A DNA stretch of 64,000 nucleotides from an uncultured Muribaculaceae bacterium (GTDB lineage Bacteria > Bacteroidota > Bacteroidia > Bacteroidales > Muribaculaceae): assembly GCA_910578395.1 (NCBI GenBank), contig CAJTPZ010000002.1:124242-188241 (forward strand). The letters run 5' to 3'. Shown piece by piece: positions 28,043 through 36,859 of the stretch; the first letter of the stretch is position 1; each line of letters begins with the position of its first letter. The notes beneath the pieces were generated by a model. The model ran no database searches and was not told where the DNA came from. It saw nothing but the letters and a program-made list of their open reading frames with translations. A program made the translations under genes and the position numbers.

Positions 28043-28828
28043 ATGGGCAAGAACAAATTAAAAAAATTCAGCGAGATGAAGTCTCTTGACTTCGTCTTTC
28101 AATATCCCTGGGCCGAACTGAATCGGCTTGGAGGATTCCCACTAAAAGGTAAATGGGCTGATTTCTTTGGTAATGACAATCCTATAACGCTCGAACTCGG
28201 GTGTGGCAAAGGAGAATACACGGTAGGACTCGCACGCCGTTTTCCCGACAGGAATTTCATTGGAATCGACATAAAAGGCGCACGCATGTGGACCGGCGCA
28301 AAGCAGGCCGAAGCACTCGGACTTAAAAATGTAGCATTTCTGCGCACCGACATCGAGTTAATCTCAAATTTCTTCACCGCTGGAGAAGTTTCGGAAATAT
28401 GGATCACATTCCCCGACCCACAGATGCAGAAACCTCGCAAACGCCTGACAGCTACACGCATGTTGTCGCTATATGCTTCAATACTCTCCCCTTCTGGTAT
28501 AATAAATCTGAAAACAGATTCTCCGTTTCTCTACGCCTATACTTCGCTGTTGCTATCCCATAATGAGATTATGCCTATCAGCCGGACCGACGATCTTCAT
28601 AATCCGGAAAACTCTTCAATGTTTCCAGCGGCACTCACCGAGATACGCACCCATTACGAACAACAGTGGCTTTCACGCGGACTGACCATAAAATACATTT
28701 CCTTCCAGCTACCGGGATCCAGATCTCTTGAGGAGCCAGCCGGTGCCGAAGACATACCACGCGACACCTATAGATCATATTCACGTGGAGTGATTCAAGG
28801 AAACATTCAGCCAACCGATCAGAAATAA
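28043..28828 (+). CDS. trmB: tRNA (guanine-N7)-methyltransferase
   Basis: A 261-residue class I SAM methyltransferase forming m7G46 in tRNA variable loops. The SAM-binding motif is L-E-L-G-C-G-K-G-E-Y near residue 50, followed by F-I-G-I-D-I-K-G-A-R. The family motif P-D-P-Q-M-Q-K-P-R-K-R-L is at about 125-137. It is somewhat longer than the E. coli enzyme because of an N-terminal segment and a polar C-terminal tail. It lies 6 bp upstream of the mrp gene and is likely cotranscribed with it and metH. Confidence 0.95.
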   Translation: MGKNKLKKFSEMKSLDFVFQYPWAELNRLGGFPLKGKWADFFGNDNPITLELGCGKGEYTVGLARRFPDRNFIGIDIKGARMWTGAKQAEALGLKNVAFLRTDIELISNFFTAGEVSEIWITFPDPQMQKPRKRLTATRMLSLYASILSPSGIINLKTDSPFLYAYTSLLLSHNEIMPISRTDDLHNPENSSMFPAALTEIRTHYEQQWLSRGLTIKYISFQLPGSRSLEEPAGAEDIPRDTYRSYSRGVIQGNIQPTDQK

Positions 28829-28834
28829 ATAAAA

Positions 28835-29935
28835 ATGGATACGAAAAGCATAGTTATCGAAGCGTTAAAAAACGTCAGATACCCCGGAACAGGAAAAAAT
28901 ATCGTAGAGTCAGAAATGGTAACATCCGATGACATTATCGTCACGGGAAAAAATGTCGAAATCCGCATCCATTTCGATCGCCCTACCGACCCGTTTATAA
29001 AATCCATTATTAAAGCTGCCGAGGCTGCTGTCACAACATTCGGCGACGCCTCTCTTGAAGTAAAAGGCAACATCACCCCACATTACCGCCAGCAGCTTCC
29101 TGATCCGTCAGATTTACCGCTGAAGAAAGTAAAGAATATCATAGGCGTTTCATCTGGCAAAGGAGGCGTCGGCAAATCTACCGTAGCAGCCAACCTTGCA
29201 GTGGCACTTGCAGCCGAAGGTTATAAGGTGGGGCTTCTTGACGCCGACATCTTCGGTCCATCGATTCCTAAAATGTTTGGGATCGAAGACTATCAGCTTT
29301 ACATGCACAAAGTCGACGGACGTGATCTTATCATTCCGGCCGAACGCTACGGCGTCAAGATACTGTCGATAGGATTTCTTGTAGATAAAAACAACGCTGT
29401 TATCTGGAGAGGTGCAATGGCCTCCAATGCACTGAAACAGCTGATCAACGATGTTGACTGGGGAGAGCTCGACTACTTTCTTATCGACATGCCTCCCGGC
29501 ACATCCGATATTCACCTGACGCTTGTCCAGACTCTGCCGATAACCGGAGCCGTAATTGTCAGCACTCCTCAACAAGTAGCTCTTGCCGACGCACGCAAAG
29601 GAATAGCAATGTTCCGGGAGCCCAAAATCGATGTTCCGGTTCTTGGCATTGTAGAAAATATGGCCTGGTTTACACCTGAGCGTCATCCCGAAGAACGCTA
29701 TTATCTGTTTGGCAAAGAAGGTGCCGCGCATCTCGCCGAAGAACTGAATGTGCCGTTGCTCGCACAGATTCCGGTTACCGAAACCATCTGCGACAGCGGC
29801 GATAACGGAAAGCCGATTGCTCTCGGCGACAACATCACAGCTCAGGCGTTTGCCCATCTTGCCCGCGTGGTAATCGAAGCTGTCGATACACGCAACATAA
29901 CCCTGCCTCCCACAAAGGCAGTTCTTGCAAAATGA
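28835..29935 (+). CDS. Mrp/NBP35 family iron-sulfur carrier ATPase
   Basis: A 366-residue P-loop ATPase of the Mrp/ApbC type, thought to carry and transfer [4Fe-4S] clusters in the cytoplasm. The N-terminal MIP18-like domain covers residues 1-90. The deviant Walker A motif S-S-G-K-G-G-V-G-K-S-T is near 107, with the D-A-D-I-F-G-P-S switch and I-D-M-P-P-G-T-S-D following. The usual C-x-x-C near the C-terminus is not seen (the N-M-A-W-F segment stands in the place of N-M-S-x-F-x-C), so cluster binding may differ. It lies between trmB and metH. Confidence 0.9.
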   Translation: MDTKSIVIEALKNVRYPGTGKNIVESEMVTSDDIIVTGKNVEIRIHFDRPTDPFIKSIIKAAEAAVTTFGDASLEVKGNITPHYRQQLPDPSDLPLKKVKNIIGVSSGKGGVGKSTVAANLAVALAAEGYKVGLLDADIFGPSIPKMFGIEDYQLYMHKVDGRDLIIPAERYGVKILSIGFLVDKNNAVIWRGAMASNALKQLINDVDWGELDYFLIDMPPGTSDIHLTLVQTLPITGAVIVSTPQQVALADARKGIAMFREPKIDVPVLGIVENMAWFTPERHPEERYYLFGKEGAAHLAEELNVPLLAQIPVTETICDSGDNGKPIALGDNITAQAFAHLARVVIEAVDTRNITLPPTKAVLAK

Positions 29936-29974
29936 CATTCAACGGAAACAAAGTAAGTAGAAATCCATAAAATC

Positions 29975-32900
29975 ATGAATCTGTCTGCCCTCCCCTACAA
30001 GGACTCGTTCACAGCCCTCTGCGAAGCAGCTCGTAGACGTGTACTCATTCTCGATGGCGCAATGGGCACTATGGTCATGAACCTTGGCCTGACCGAAAAC
30101 GACTTCCGTGGCGACAGATTTGCAGATCATCCTCTCCCCCTTTCAGGATGCAACGATATTCTCTCCATTACACAACCCGACAAAATCATGTCGGTTCACA
30201 GAGCCTACCTTGATGCCGGAGCCGACATTGTCGAGACAAACTCATTCAATGCCAACCGTTACTCTCTCGCCGACTATGGCATTGACAACATTTCGGGAGA
30301 AATTGCATTCGAAGCGGCCGCAATAGCCCGCAGGAGCGCCGATGATTTTATGAGTGCCAACCCTGACCGCACCGTCTGGGTAGCAGGAAGCATCGGCCCG
30401 TCAGGAAAGTCCCTGACAATGGCATCGACACTCGGCGATACATCCGCCGACTTCGATTCCCTTGCCGATACTGTCAGGATCCAGGCCTTCAATCTCATCA
30501 AAGGCGGAGCAGACATCATTATTATAGAAACCTGCTTCGATGCCCTTAATGCCAAGGCTGCCGCCTTCGGTGTGATGCAGGCAATGAAACAGGCTGAAAT
30601 CCGACTGCCTATAATCATATCCGTCACACTCGCCGAAGCCGGAAGGACCCTTTCGGGCATGACTCTCGAAGCCTTTACTGCCGCAATCGCACACATCGGT
30701 CCTTGGGCGGTTTCCTTGAACTGCGGCTTTGGTGTCGACGGAATGATATCCCCGCTGAAGTCTTTGCAGACGCTTCCATGCGCCACAGGCATCTACCCCA
30801 ATGCCGGCCTGCCTGACGAAATGGGATGCTACAGAGAACTCCCTGCCGACATGGCGGAAAAAATAAGGCGTCTCGGAGAAAAACGATTGCTTAATTTCGT
30901 CGGAGGGTGTTGTGGCACCACTCCCGATCACATCCGTGCCATAGCAGATGCTGTCTCCGGATGCGATCCACGTGCTATACCATCTATGACACCCGTTCTA
31001 CGGTTGTCAGGGCTTGAGGTGCTTGAGGTAGTTCCTGAAAACAATTTCCTAAACGTCGGAGAACGTTGCAACGTAGCCGGAAGCCGCAAATTTCTTCGTC
31101 TCGTAAAAGAGGGAAACATTGAAGCCACAGTTGCTATTGCACGAGAACAAATAGAGTCTGGCGCACGTGTCCTCGACATAAATCTCGATGACGCAATGCT
31201 CGACGCGCGTGCTGAAATGAAAAAATTTGTACGCGCACTCTCTTCCGATCCGGTCACTTCGGCAGTACCGCTGATGATCGATTCCTCCGACTTCAACGTA
31301 ATCATTGACGCGCTCACTCTGCTTCAGGGAAGAGCGATCGTAAACTCCATTTCATTGAAAGAAGGAGAACAGCCTTTCATCGAAAAAGCATGTCTTATTA
31401 AAGCTTACGGAGCTGTTCCTGTCGTAATGGCATTTGATGAATCCGGACAAGCCACAACACTACAGCGTCGGCAAGAGATACTTTCCCGTGCCTATGACCT
31501 GCTCACCTCTCCTCATGTAGGCTTTCATCCCTGGGAGATTATATTCGATCCCAACATACTTGCCGTGGCAACCGGCATTCCGGAGCACGACAACCTTGCC
31601 GCCGACTGCCTCGACTCCATATCATGGATTAAAGAAAATATGCCCGGAGTAAAAGTTTCCGGAGGTCTCAGCAACCTGTCTTTTTCCTTCCGCGGCAACA
31701 ATAAAGTGCGAGAAGCGATGCACGCACTTTTTCTAAACAGAGCCATTTCACTCGGCATGGACATGGCAATCGTGAATGCCTCTTCACTTCCCGCTGTCGA
31801 CGAAATCCCGACAGAGCTGCATGAGGCTATCGAAGATGTGCTTTGGCGAAATCCGGGGCATGATGCGTCCGAACGGCTTATTGCCATTGCCTCACGCATA
31901 CTCGAAGAAAAAAACAGTACAACAGGAACCACTGAAACAATATCGGCTCCTTGCTCTGGTTCTGATCCAGCCAAAATACTTTCCGAGAAAATCATACGTG
32001 GTGACCTTGACCGGCTGAAGGATCTTCTGGAAGATGAAATAAATCTACACGCGGCAAAAGCTATCGACATAATCAACGGCCCGCTTATGGATGGGATGAA
32101 TACCGTCGGACGTCTTTTCGGAGAAGGCCGTATGTTCCTGCCTCAGGTTGTCAGAAGCGCCCGTGCCATGAAAGAGGCTGTTGATATCCTTTCTCCATAT
32201 ATAGAAGCCGACAATTCCGGCAGTTCATCACAAAACCAAAAGCCACGCATGGTTCTCGCCACAGTAAAAGGCGATGTTCACGATATCGGCAAAAATATTG
32301 TATCGGTTATCATGCGTTGCAACGGATGGGACATAATTGATCTTGGTGTAATGGTAGAACCTGACAAGATTATCAATGAAGCCCGTCTATCCAAAGCTGA
32401 TGCGATAGGAGTGAGCGGACTCATAACACCTTCTCTCGGAGAGATGGTCAGAATCGCCGAAATGATGCAGGAATCAGGTATGAAAATGCCGCTGTTTGTC
32501 GGAGGTGCCACAACCTCCGATCTACACACAGCTGTAAAAATAGCACCTGCCTACCCCGATGGAACAGTCATACATACCACCGACGCAGCAATACTGCCGG
32601 GAGTTGCAGCTCAGTTTTTAGGAGACAGTCAGTGCCGCACAATCTCAGAACATCTTGGTCAGCAGCAAAAAATGCGCAATGATTATGAGGAAAGACTGAA
32701 AGCACGCACAACCCTGTCAATCGAAGAAGCCCGTGCCAGGCGCCACGTCACGTCAAAACCATCTCCCAGACCACTGAATCCTGGCATAACAGATCTATAT
32801 GTATCCGTTGAGCAAGCTACACCATATATAAACTGGAGAGCGTTTTTAAGCGCATGGCAACTCCCGCCCTCACTTGCATCGCTCACCGATGTCGACGGCT

Positions 32901-33598
32901 GCGACCATTGCCGCGCGCAATGGCTTGCCGCAATTCCCGAGAGCGACAGAGGTCGAGCCGCCGAAGCTATGCAGCTTGTCAAGGAAGCCAGACGCCGGCT
33001 TGCTGTAATGTCAAAGAACAACATTCAGGCACGTGTGGCTCTCCTGTCCGCAAGATCCGCCAATGAAACAGTAACCGTGAATTTACCCGACGGAAAAAAC
33101 ATTTCATTCACAACACCACGTAGACTTTCTCCATCTCAATCGGGCAGACAGCTTGCTTTGGCTGATTTCCTTACTTCAGATATGCCGGATTATGCCGGAT
33201 TCTTTTTCGTCACTACAACCGGACCGATAGCACAAGCAATTGATCTGGCCAAACGCCGTGGCGATGACTACGAGACTCTTCTTCTTCAGTCTATCGCCGA
33301 CCGTCTGGTCGAGGCGGCAACTGAAATCATACACTTCAGAGTACGCAGTTCTCTTTGGGGCTATGCTCCTCTCGAGACCCTCGGCCCGACGACATTCATG
33401 GCTCACAAATATCGCGGCATACGCCCGGCCATAGGTTACCCCTCACTACCCGATCAGTCTTTGGTTTTCGATTTCGACAAGATTCTTGATTATTCTTCAG
33501 CCGGAATCGACATTACCGAAAACGGTGCACTTTCACCGCAGGCCACCACCACTGGCATGATGCTCGCATCACCCGAAGCCTGCTATTTTGCCGTATAA
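29975..33598 (+). CDS. metH: Cobalamin-dependent methionine synthase
   Basis: A 1207-residue full-length MetH that transfers the methyl of methyl-tetrahydrofolate via B12 to homocysteine. Domains in order: homocysteine-binding barrel (1-330; D-G-A-M-G-T-M, zinc ligands L-N-C-G-F-G and G-G-C-C-G-T-T), pterin-binding barrel (about 350-610; V-G-E-R-C-N-V-A-G-S), B12 cap and Rossmann domain (about 650-880; G-D-V-H-D-I-G-K-N carries the cobalt-ligating His), and the SAM-dependent reactivation domain (about 900-1190; R-P-A-I-G-Y-P-S-L-P-D). All four modules are intact. I see no cobalamin riboswitch in the 39-bp gap upstream. Confidence 0.97.
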   Translation: MNLSALPYKDSFTALCEAARRRVLILDGAMGTMVMNLGLTENDFRGDRFADHPLPLSGCNDILSITQPDKIMSVHRAYLDAGADIVETNSFNANRYSLADYGIDNISGEIAFEAAAIARRSADDFMSANPDRTVWVAGSIGPSGKSLTMASTLGDTSADFDSLADTVRIQAFNLIKGGADIIIIETCFDALNAKAAAFGVMQAMKQAEIRLPIIISVTLAEAGRTLSGMTLEAFTAAIAHIGPWAVSLNCGFGVDGMISPLKSLQTLPCATGIYPNAGLPDEMGCYRELPADMAEKIRRLGEKRLLNFVGGCCGTTPDHIRAIADAVSGCDPRAIPSMTPVLRLSGLEVLEVVPENNFLNVGERCNVAGSRKFLRLVKEGNIEATVAIAREQIESGARVLDINLDDAMLDARAEMKKFVRALSSDPVTSAVPLMIDSSDFNVIIDALTLLQGRAIVNSISLKEGEQPFIEKACLIKAYGAVPVVMAFDESGQATTLQRRQEILSRAYDLLTSPHVGFHPWEIIFDPNILAVATGIPEHDNLAADCLDSISWIKENMPGVKVSGGLSNLSFSFRGNNKVREAMHALFLNRAISLGMDMAIVNASSLPAVDEIPTELHEAIEDVLWRNPGHDASERLIAIASRILEEKNSTTGTTETISAPCSGSDPAKILSEKIIRGDLDRLKDLLEDEINLHAAKAIDIINGPLMDGMNTVGRLFGEGRMFLPQVVRSARAMKEAVDILSPYIEADNSGSSSQNQKPRMVLATVKGDVHDIGKNIVSVIMRCNGWDIIDLGVMVEPDKIINEARLSKADAIGVSGLITPSLGEMVRIAEMMQESGMKMPLFVGGATTSDLHTAVKIAPAYPDGTVIHTTDAAILPGVAAQFLGDSQCRTISEHLGQQQKMRNDYEERLKARTTLSIEEARARRHVTSKPSPRPLNPGITDLYVSVEQATPYINWRAFLSAWQLPPSLASLTDVDGCDHCRAQWLAAIPESDRGRAAEAMQLVKEARRRLAVMSKNNIQARVALLSARSANETVTVNLPDGKNISFTTPRRLSPSQSGRQLALADFLTSDMPDYAGFFFVTTTGPIAQAIDLAKRRGDDYETLLLQSIADRLVEAATEIIHFRVRSSLWGYAPLETLGPTTFMAHKYRGIRPAIGYPSLPDQSLVFDFDKILDYSSAGIDITENGALSPQATTTGMMLASPEACYFAV

Positions 33599-33642
33599 AA
33601 TCACAACTAAACAACACATAAATAAACCATTACAAAAAATTT

Positions 33643-34452
33643 ATGAAACTGTTAAGTAAAATCATTATTCTCATTGCCGTAGCATTCTGTGCAACTGTTC
33701 CCGCGCAAGCTCAGTTCGGTAAACTGATCAACAAAAAAACAATCAGTGCCGCAGCAAAAGCAGCAAAGGCAGTAACTCTCACCGATGAGCAAATGACCGA
33801 GTATGTCAAGGAGTATATCGACTGGATGGACGCAAACAACCGTGTCTGCAAAGCCGACGATCCACAGACTGCCGCCTATGTGGCACGCCTCGACAGCCTT
33901 ACTGAAGGACTCACCTCTGCCGACGGCCTCCCGCTCAACTTCAAGGTCTACTACGTGATAGATGTAAACGCATTTGCATGTGCCGACGGTTCCGTGAGAG
34001 TGTTTTCATCTCTGATGGATATCATGAGCGACGACGAACTTCTCGGTGTCATAGGACATGAAATCGGTCACGTCGCACACCACGACTCCAAAAACGCATT
34101 CAAGCAGGCACTTCTTACTTCGGCTCTAAAAGACGCAGTTGGAGCGACCTCCGATAAAGCGGCCGCACTCACCGAGTCGCAGCTTGGCGACCTTTCAGAG
34201 GCTCTTGTATCGGCAACCTACTCACAGAAAGCCGAACACGCAGCCGACGACTATGGCTATGAGTTCCTGCGCGATCACGGCAAAAACCCCCGTGCAATGG
34301 CCAAATCATTCCTCCGACTCAAATCCCTTCAGGAGGAACAAGGTGTAGGCAAGACCTCAAAAATAAACCAGCTTTTCTCATCGCACCCCGACCTCGATGC
34401 CCGCATCGAACGCATGACAAAGCGTGCCAATAATGACGGATGTCCTGAATGA
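33643..34452 (+). CDS. Secreted M48 family zinc metallopeptidase
   Basis: A 269-residue periplasmic peptidase. The signal peptide ends near V-P-A-Q-A-Q (residues 19-24). The zinc site H-E-I-G-H is in I-G-H-E-I-G-H-V-A-H-H, and the third ligand Glu is probably in K-A-E-H-A-A-D-D. The fold resembles the LoiP/YggG and BepA group, which handle misfolded outer-membrane proteins. It has no lipobox Cys, so it should be soluble. It lies 44 bp after metH. Confidence 0.88.
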   Translation: MKLLSKIIILIAVAFCATVPAQAQFGKLINKKTISAAAKAAKAVTLTDEQMTEYVKEYIDWMDANNRVCKADDPQTAAYVARLDSLTEGLTSADGLPLNFKVYYVIDVNAFACADGSVRVFSSLMDIMSDDELLGVIGHEIGHVAHHDSKNAFKQALLTSALKDAVGATSDKAAALTESQLGDLSEALVSATYSQKAEHAADDYGYEFLRDHGKNPRAMAKSFLRLKSLQEEQGVGKTSKINQLFSSHPDLDARIERMTKRANNDGCPE

Positions 34453-34487
34453 TAAGGCACAACCGTTCAATTGAATTACAATAACAC

Positions 34488-34527
34488 GAGGGGGTGCATT
34501 CTCAACCGATGCACTCCCTCACATTTT
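34488..34527 (+). terminator. Hairpin terminator after the M48 peptidase gene
   Basis: GAGGGGGTGCAT (34488-34499) pairs with ATGCACTCCCTC (34509-34520), with one mismatch or slippage in the G run, followed by ACATTTT. The stem is strong but the T-run is short. Confidence 0.55.
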
Positions 34528-34554
34528 AATCCACTGTGACCGCCTGACGCTCCA

Positions 34555-35127
34555 ATGAAAAAAATAGCCATATTTGCCTCCGGCAACGGCTCCAATGCCG
34601 AAAACATAATCCGATACTTCCAGAGCCGGAATCTCAACGCCGAAGTTGTGCTTGTGGTCAGCAATCGCACCGACGCCCGTGTGCTTCAGCGCGCCGCAAG
34701 TTTTGGTGTACACTCGCGAGTCATCACTCGCGAAATGCTCCGCGATCAGAAAGCTGTCATGTCGCTCATGCGGCAATATGAGATCGATTTCATCGTTCTG
34801 GCCGGATTCCTCCTGATGGTACCCTCTTTCCTCGTAGCGCACTACAACCATCGTATGCTCAACATACATCCGTCGCTGCTCCCTAAATTCGGAGGCAAAG
34901 GCATGTATGGCGACAACGTCCACAAGGCTGTCGTAGCCGCCGGCGAGACAGAGACAGGCATCACCATACACTTCGTGTCTGAGCAATACGACGAAGGCGA
35001 CATCCTCTTTCAGGCATCCACACCGGTCGAAACCGCAGATACCCCCGAAGATGTCGCCCGCAAGATCCACGAACTGGAGCAGCTTCACTTCCCACGCGTC
35101 ATAGCCGATGCGCTGCTCTCATGCTGA
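34555..35127 (+). CDS. purN: Phosphoribosylglycinamide formyltransferase
   Basis: A 190-residue GAR transformylase, third step of purine synthesis, using 10-formyl-THF. The N-terminal F-A-S-G-N-G-S-N-A-E-N-I binds GAR phosphate. Catalytic residues are visible as Asn and His in M-L-N-I-H-P-S-L-L-P-K-F and Asp in D-E-G-D-I-L-F. Length is normal. The upstream hairpin suggests separate transcription from the M48 gene, although no promoter element is obvious. Confidence 0.96.
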   Translation: MKKIAIFASGNGSNAENIIRYFQSRNLNAEVVLVVSNRTDARVLQRAASFGVHSRVITREMLRDQKAVMSLMRQYEIDFIVLAGFLLMVPSFLVAHYNHRMLNIHPSLLPKFGGKGMYGDNVHKAVVAAGETETGITIHFVSEQYDEGDILFQASTPVETADTPEDVARKIHELEQLHFPRVIADALLSC

Positions 35128-35138
35128 CGATCTTTCTA

Positions 35139-36272
35139 TCAGTCGCCCTTCGACGGATCATAAACGGCTCCACCTACCTTTGAGTCGGCACAGCCGTAAT
35201 ACAGATACCATTTGCCTTTGAAATAAACCAGTCCTTCGATAAACACCGTCCCGTCGGGATACTGCCCGCTCTTCTCGAAATCGGCCTCAGGCACAAAAAA
35301 CGGTTTGTCGAGTCTTGTTATCAGTTTGGTCGGGTCTTTGATATCGAAAAGAGCCTGACCGCCGCAATACGATTTAGCCGTATATGCCGTATCACCTTTT
35401 TCACCATCGGAATTCTTGCCGTTATACAGCAGAAGTATGCCATTGTCGGTTATTACGGCAGGAGGACCGCACTCGGTAAGCGAGCTGTCAAACTTTCCGG
35501 GACGTGTCTCCATCACCTTCAGTAGCTCGCCATTTTCGTCGACCATCGGAGTCCAGTTTACCAGATCGTCCGACGTCGCCACATTTACAAACTGTTCTCC
35601 CCAGTACATCCAGTATTTGCCGTCGATCTTTGCTATGACCTGACGGTCTCCGTCGAGACGCGTCACAATCGAAGCCGACTTGGCGGCACGATCGGCAAAA
35701 CGTCCGTCATAGGCATTGGCAAACGCCGGACCATGTTTGGTCCAGTTTTTCAGATCGGTCGAAGTTGCTACGCCCAGCCGCGGCACCTCACGGTTCCATT
35801 GGGTATACAACATGACATACACACCATCCTCAGTCATTGCCACGCGCGGATCTTCGCAGCCTCCGGGAACCTCGTGAGCCCTCTCCCTGTCGTTAGCCGG
35901 ATAGAGTACTGGCGACTTCTCATATGTGAAATTCACACCGTCGGCCGACGGTGCATATCCGATTCGCGACGTACGCTTTCCTATACCTGTGGCCGAATTA
36001 TCCTCTGCGCGGAAAAGCACGACAATACTGTCACCTTTCACCACCGCCGCCGGGTTAAAAACATCGCTCTCCATCCACCCTACCGAGTCACCGGTCATCG
36101 GGCAAAAAAACTTCACCGTCGTGTCAGGCACAAGCAAAGGCTTGTCCGCAACACGTTCAAATCCGAGCCATGCCCACTCCTCGGGAGCAGGCACCTTGCT
36201 CTCGCTACCGCAAGATGCGACAGACAATGCCATCGACATAGCCGTAGCGACAGAAACAACGATTCTATTCAT
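35139..36272 (-). CDS. Glycoside hydrolase/phosphorylase family 130-like lipoprotein
   Basis: A 377-residue protein with a lipoprotein signal (A-L-S-V-A-S-C-G at about 20) and a five-bladed beta-propeller of the GH130/GH43-like type. The G-G-C-E-D-P-R-V segment carries the Asp expected to act as catalytic acid in GH130, and F-I-E-G-L-V-Y-F-K-G near the C-terminus is typical. GH130 enzymes phosphorolyse or hydrolyse beta-mannosides. The lipid anchor places this one in the periplasm or at the surface, where phosphorolysis is less likely than hydrolysis. ATG 36272 begins the signal. It stands alone, without SusC/SusD or other CAZymes beside it. Confidence 0.82.
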   Translation of the reverse strand: MNRIVVSVATAMSMALSVASCGSESKVPAPEEWAWLGFERVADKPLLVPDTTVKFFCPMTGDSVGWMESDVFNPAAVVKGDSIVVLFRAEDNSATGIGKRTSRIGYAPSADGVNFTYEKSPVLYPANDRERAHEVPGGCEDPRVAMTEDGVYVMLYTQWNREVPRLGVATSTDLKNWTKHGPAFANAYDGRFADRAAKSASIVTRLDGDRQVIAKIDGKYWMYWGEQFVNVATSDDLVNWTPMVDENGELLKVMETRPGKFDSSLTECGPPAVITDNGILLLYNGKNSDGEKGDTAYTAKSYCGGQALFDIKDPTKLITRLDKPFFVPEADFEKSGQYPDGTVFIEGLVYFKGKWYLYYGCADSKVGGAVYDPSKGD

Positions 36273-36391
36273 ATAATATCCTGTATTTGGTTTGTCAGAT
36301 ATGTTCCCGGCCACCATTATCGTCAGACCGTTTTCTGCCGACTGCAAAAACTTAAAATGGCGATCACCTTATCGATGACCGCCATTCACTG

Positions 36392-36467
36392 TCGGGGTGA
36401 GAAGATTCGAACTTCCGACCACACGCCCCCCAGACGCGTACTCTAAACCTGGCTGAGCTACACCCCG
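36392..36467 (-). tRNA. tRNA-Pro (anticodon GGG)
   Basis: A 76-nt cloverleaf on the minus strand: acceptor CGGGGTG paired with CACCCCG, D-stem GCTC/GAGT, anticodon arm CGCGT-CTGGGGG-GCGTG with anticodon GGG after the invariant T33, variable TGGTC, and T-arm GGAAG-TTCGAAT-CTTCT. The discriminator base is A, and the CCA end is not encoded (CAG follows), so it must be added by the CCA enzyme, whose gene lies at 52852. Confidence 0.95.
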
Positions 36468-36485
36468 ATTGGCTTAAAAGCGATG

Positions 36486-36516
36486 CAAAAGTAACCCAAT
36501 CTTTCCACCCATGCAA
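36486..36516 (-). promoter_or_regulatory. Promoter of tRNA-Pro
   Basis: On the minus strand a TTG (36514-36516) is followed after 20 bp by TACTTTTG (36486-36493), a perfect TAnnTTTG -7 element. The tRNA 5' end is 18 bp further on. This is the canonical Bacteroidetes arrangement. Confidence 0.75.
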
Positions 36517-36694
36517 ATTTTTTCCTGATTTTATTCTTCCGGATGAATAGTTTTCCCTCCTGCAAGCCACCAAGCACAGTTAACTAAATTTTACTTTTAT
36601 ATTCAACAACAAAATAAACATTTTATAATTTTAACCATATACACCTATATTTTGCTATAATTGCCTTATTTTAACTTTTATTTAACGCCAGGAA

Positions 36695-36726
36695 TTTTTG
36701 TAATTTAAATTACAGACGTAATTTTG
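36695..36726 (+). promoter_or_regulatory. Promoter of the inositol-phosphate synthase gene
   Basis: TTTTTG (36695-36700) and, after 18 bp, TAATTTTG (36719-36726) form a good Bacteroidetes promoter. It implies a 5' leader of about 125 nt. The AT-rich 180 bp between it and the tRNA promoter (36517-36694) show no other feature I can support. The leader itself has no clear riboswitch fold. Confidence 0.7.
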
Positions 36727-36859
36727 GCACGCTTTCGGGAGACAACAAACTATATTTTATATTTAAAACAGCACTTCCCGAAATCAACAATTTCCGACGA
36801 TAATAATCACCCGGAGGAATATTGAAACAGAATTAAAAACTTAAAAGTTAAAGAAAATA

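Noticed and set aside
29936..29974. Possible cobalamin riboswitch upstream of metH
   Set aside because: Only 39 bp separate mrp and metH, far too short for the fold.
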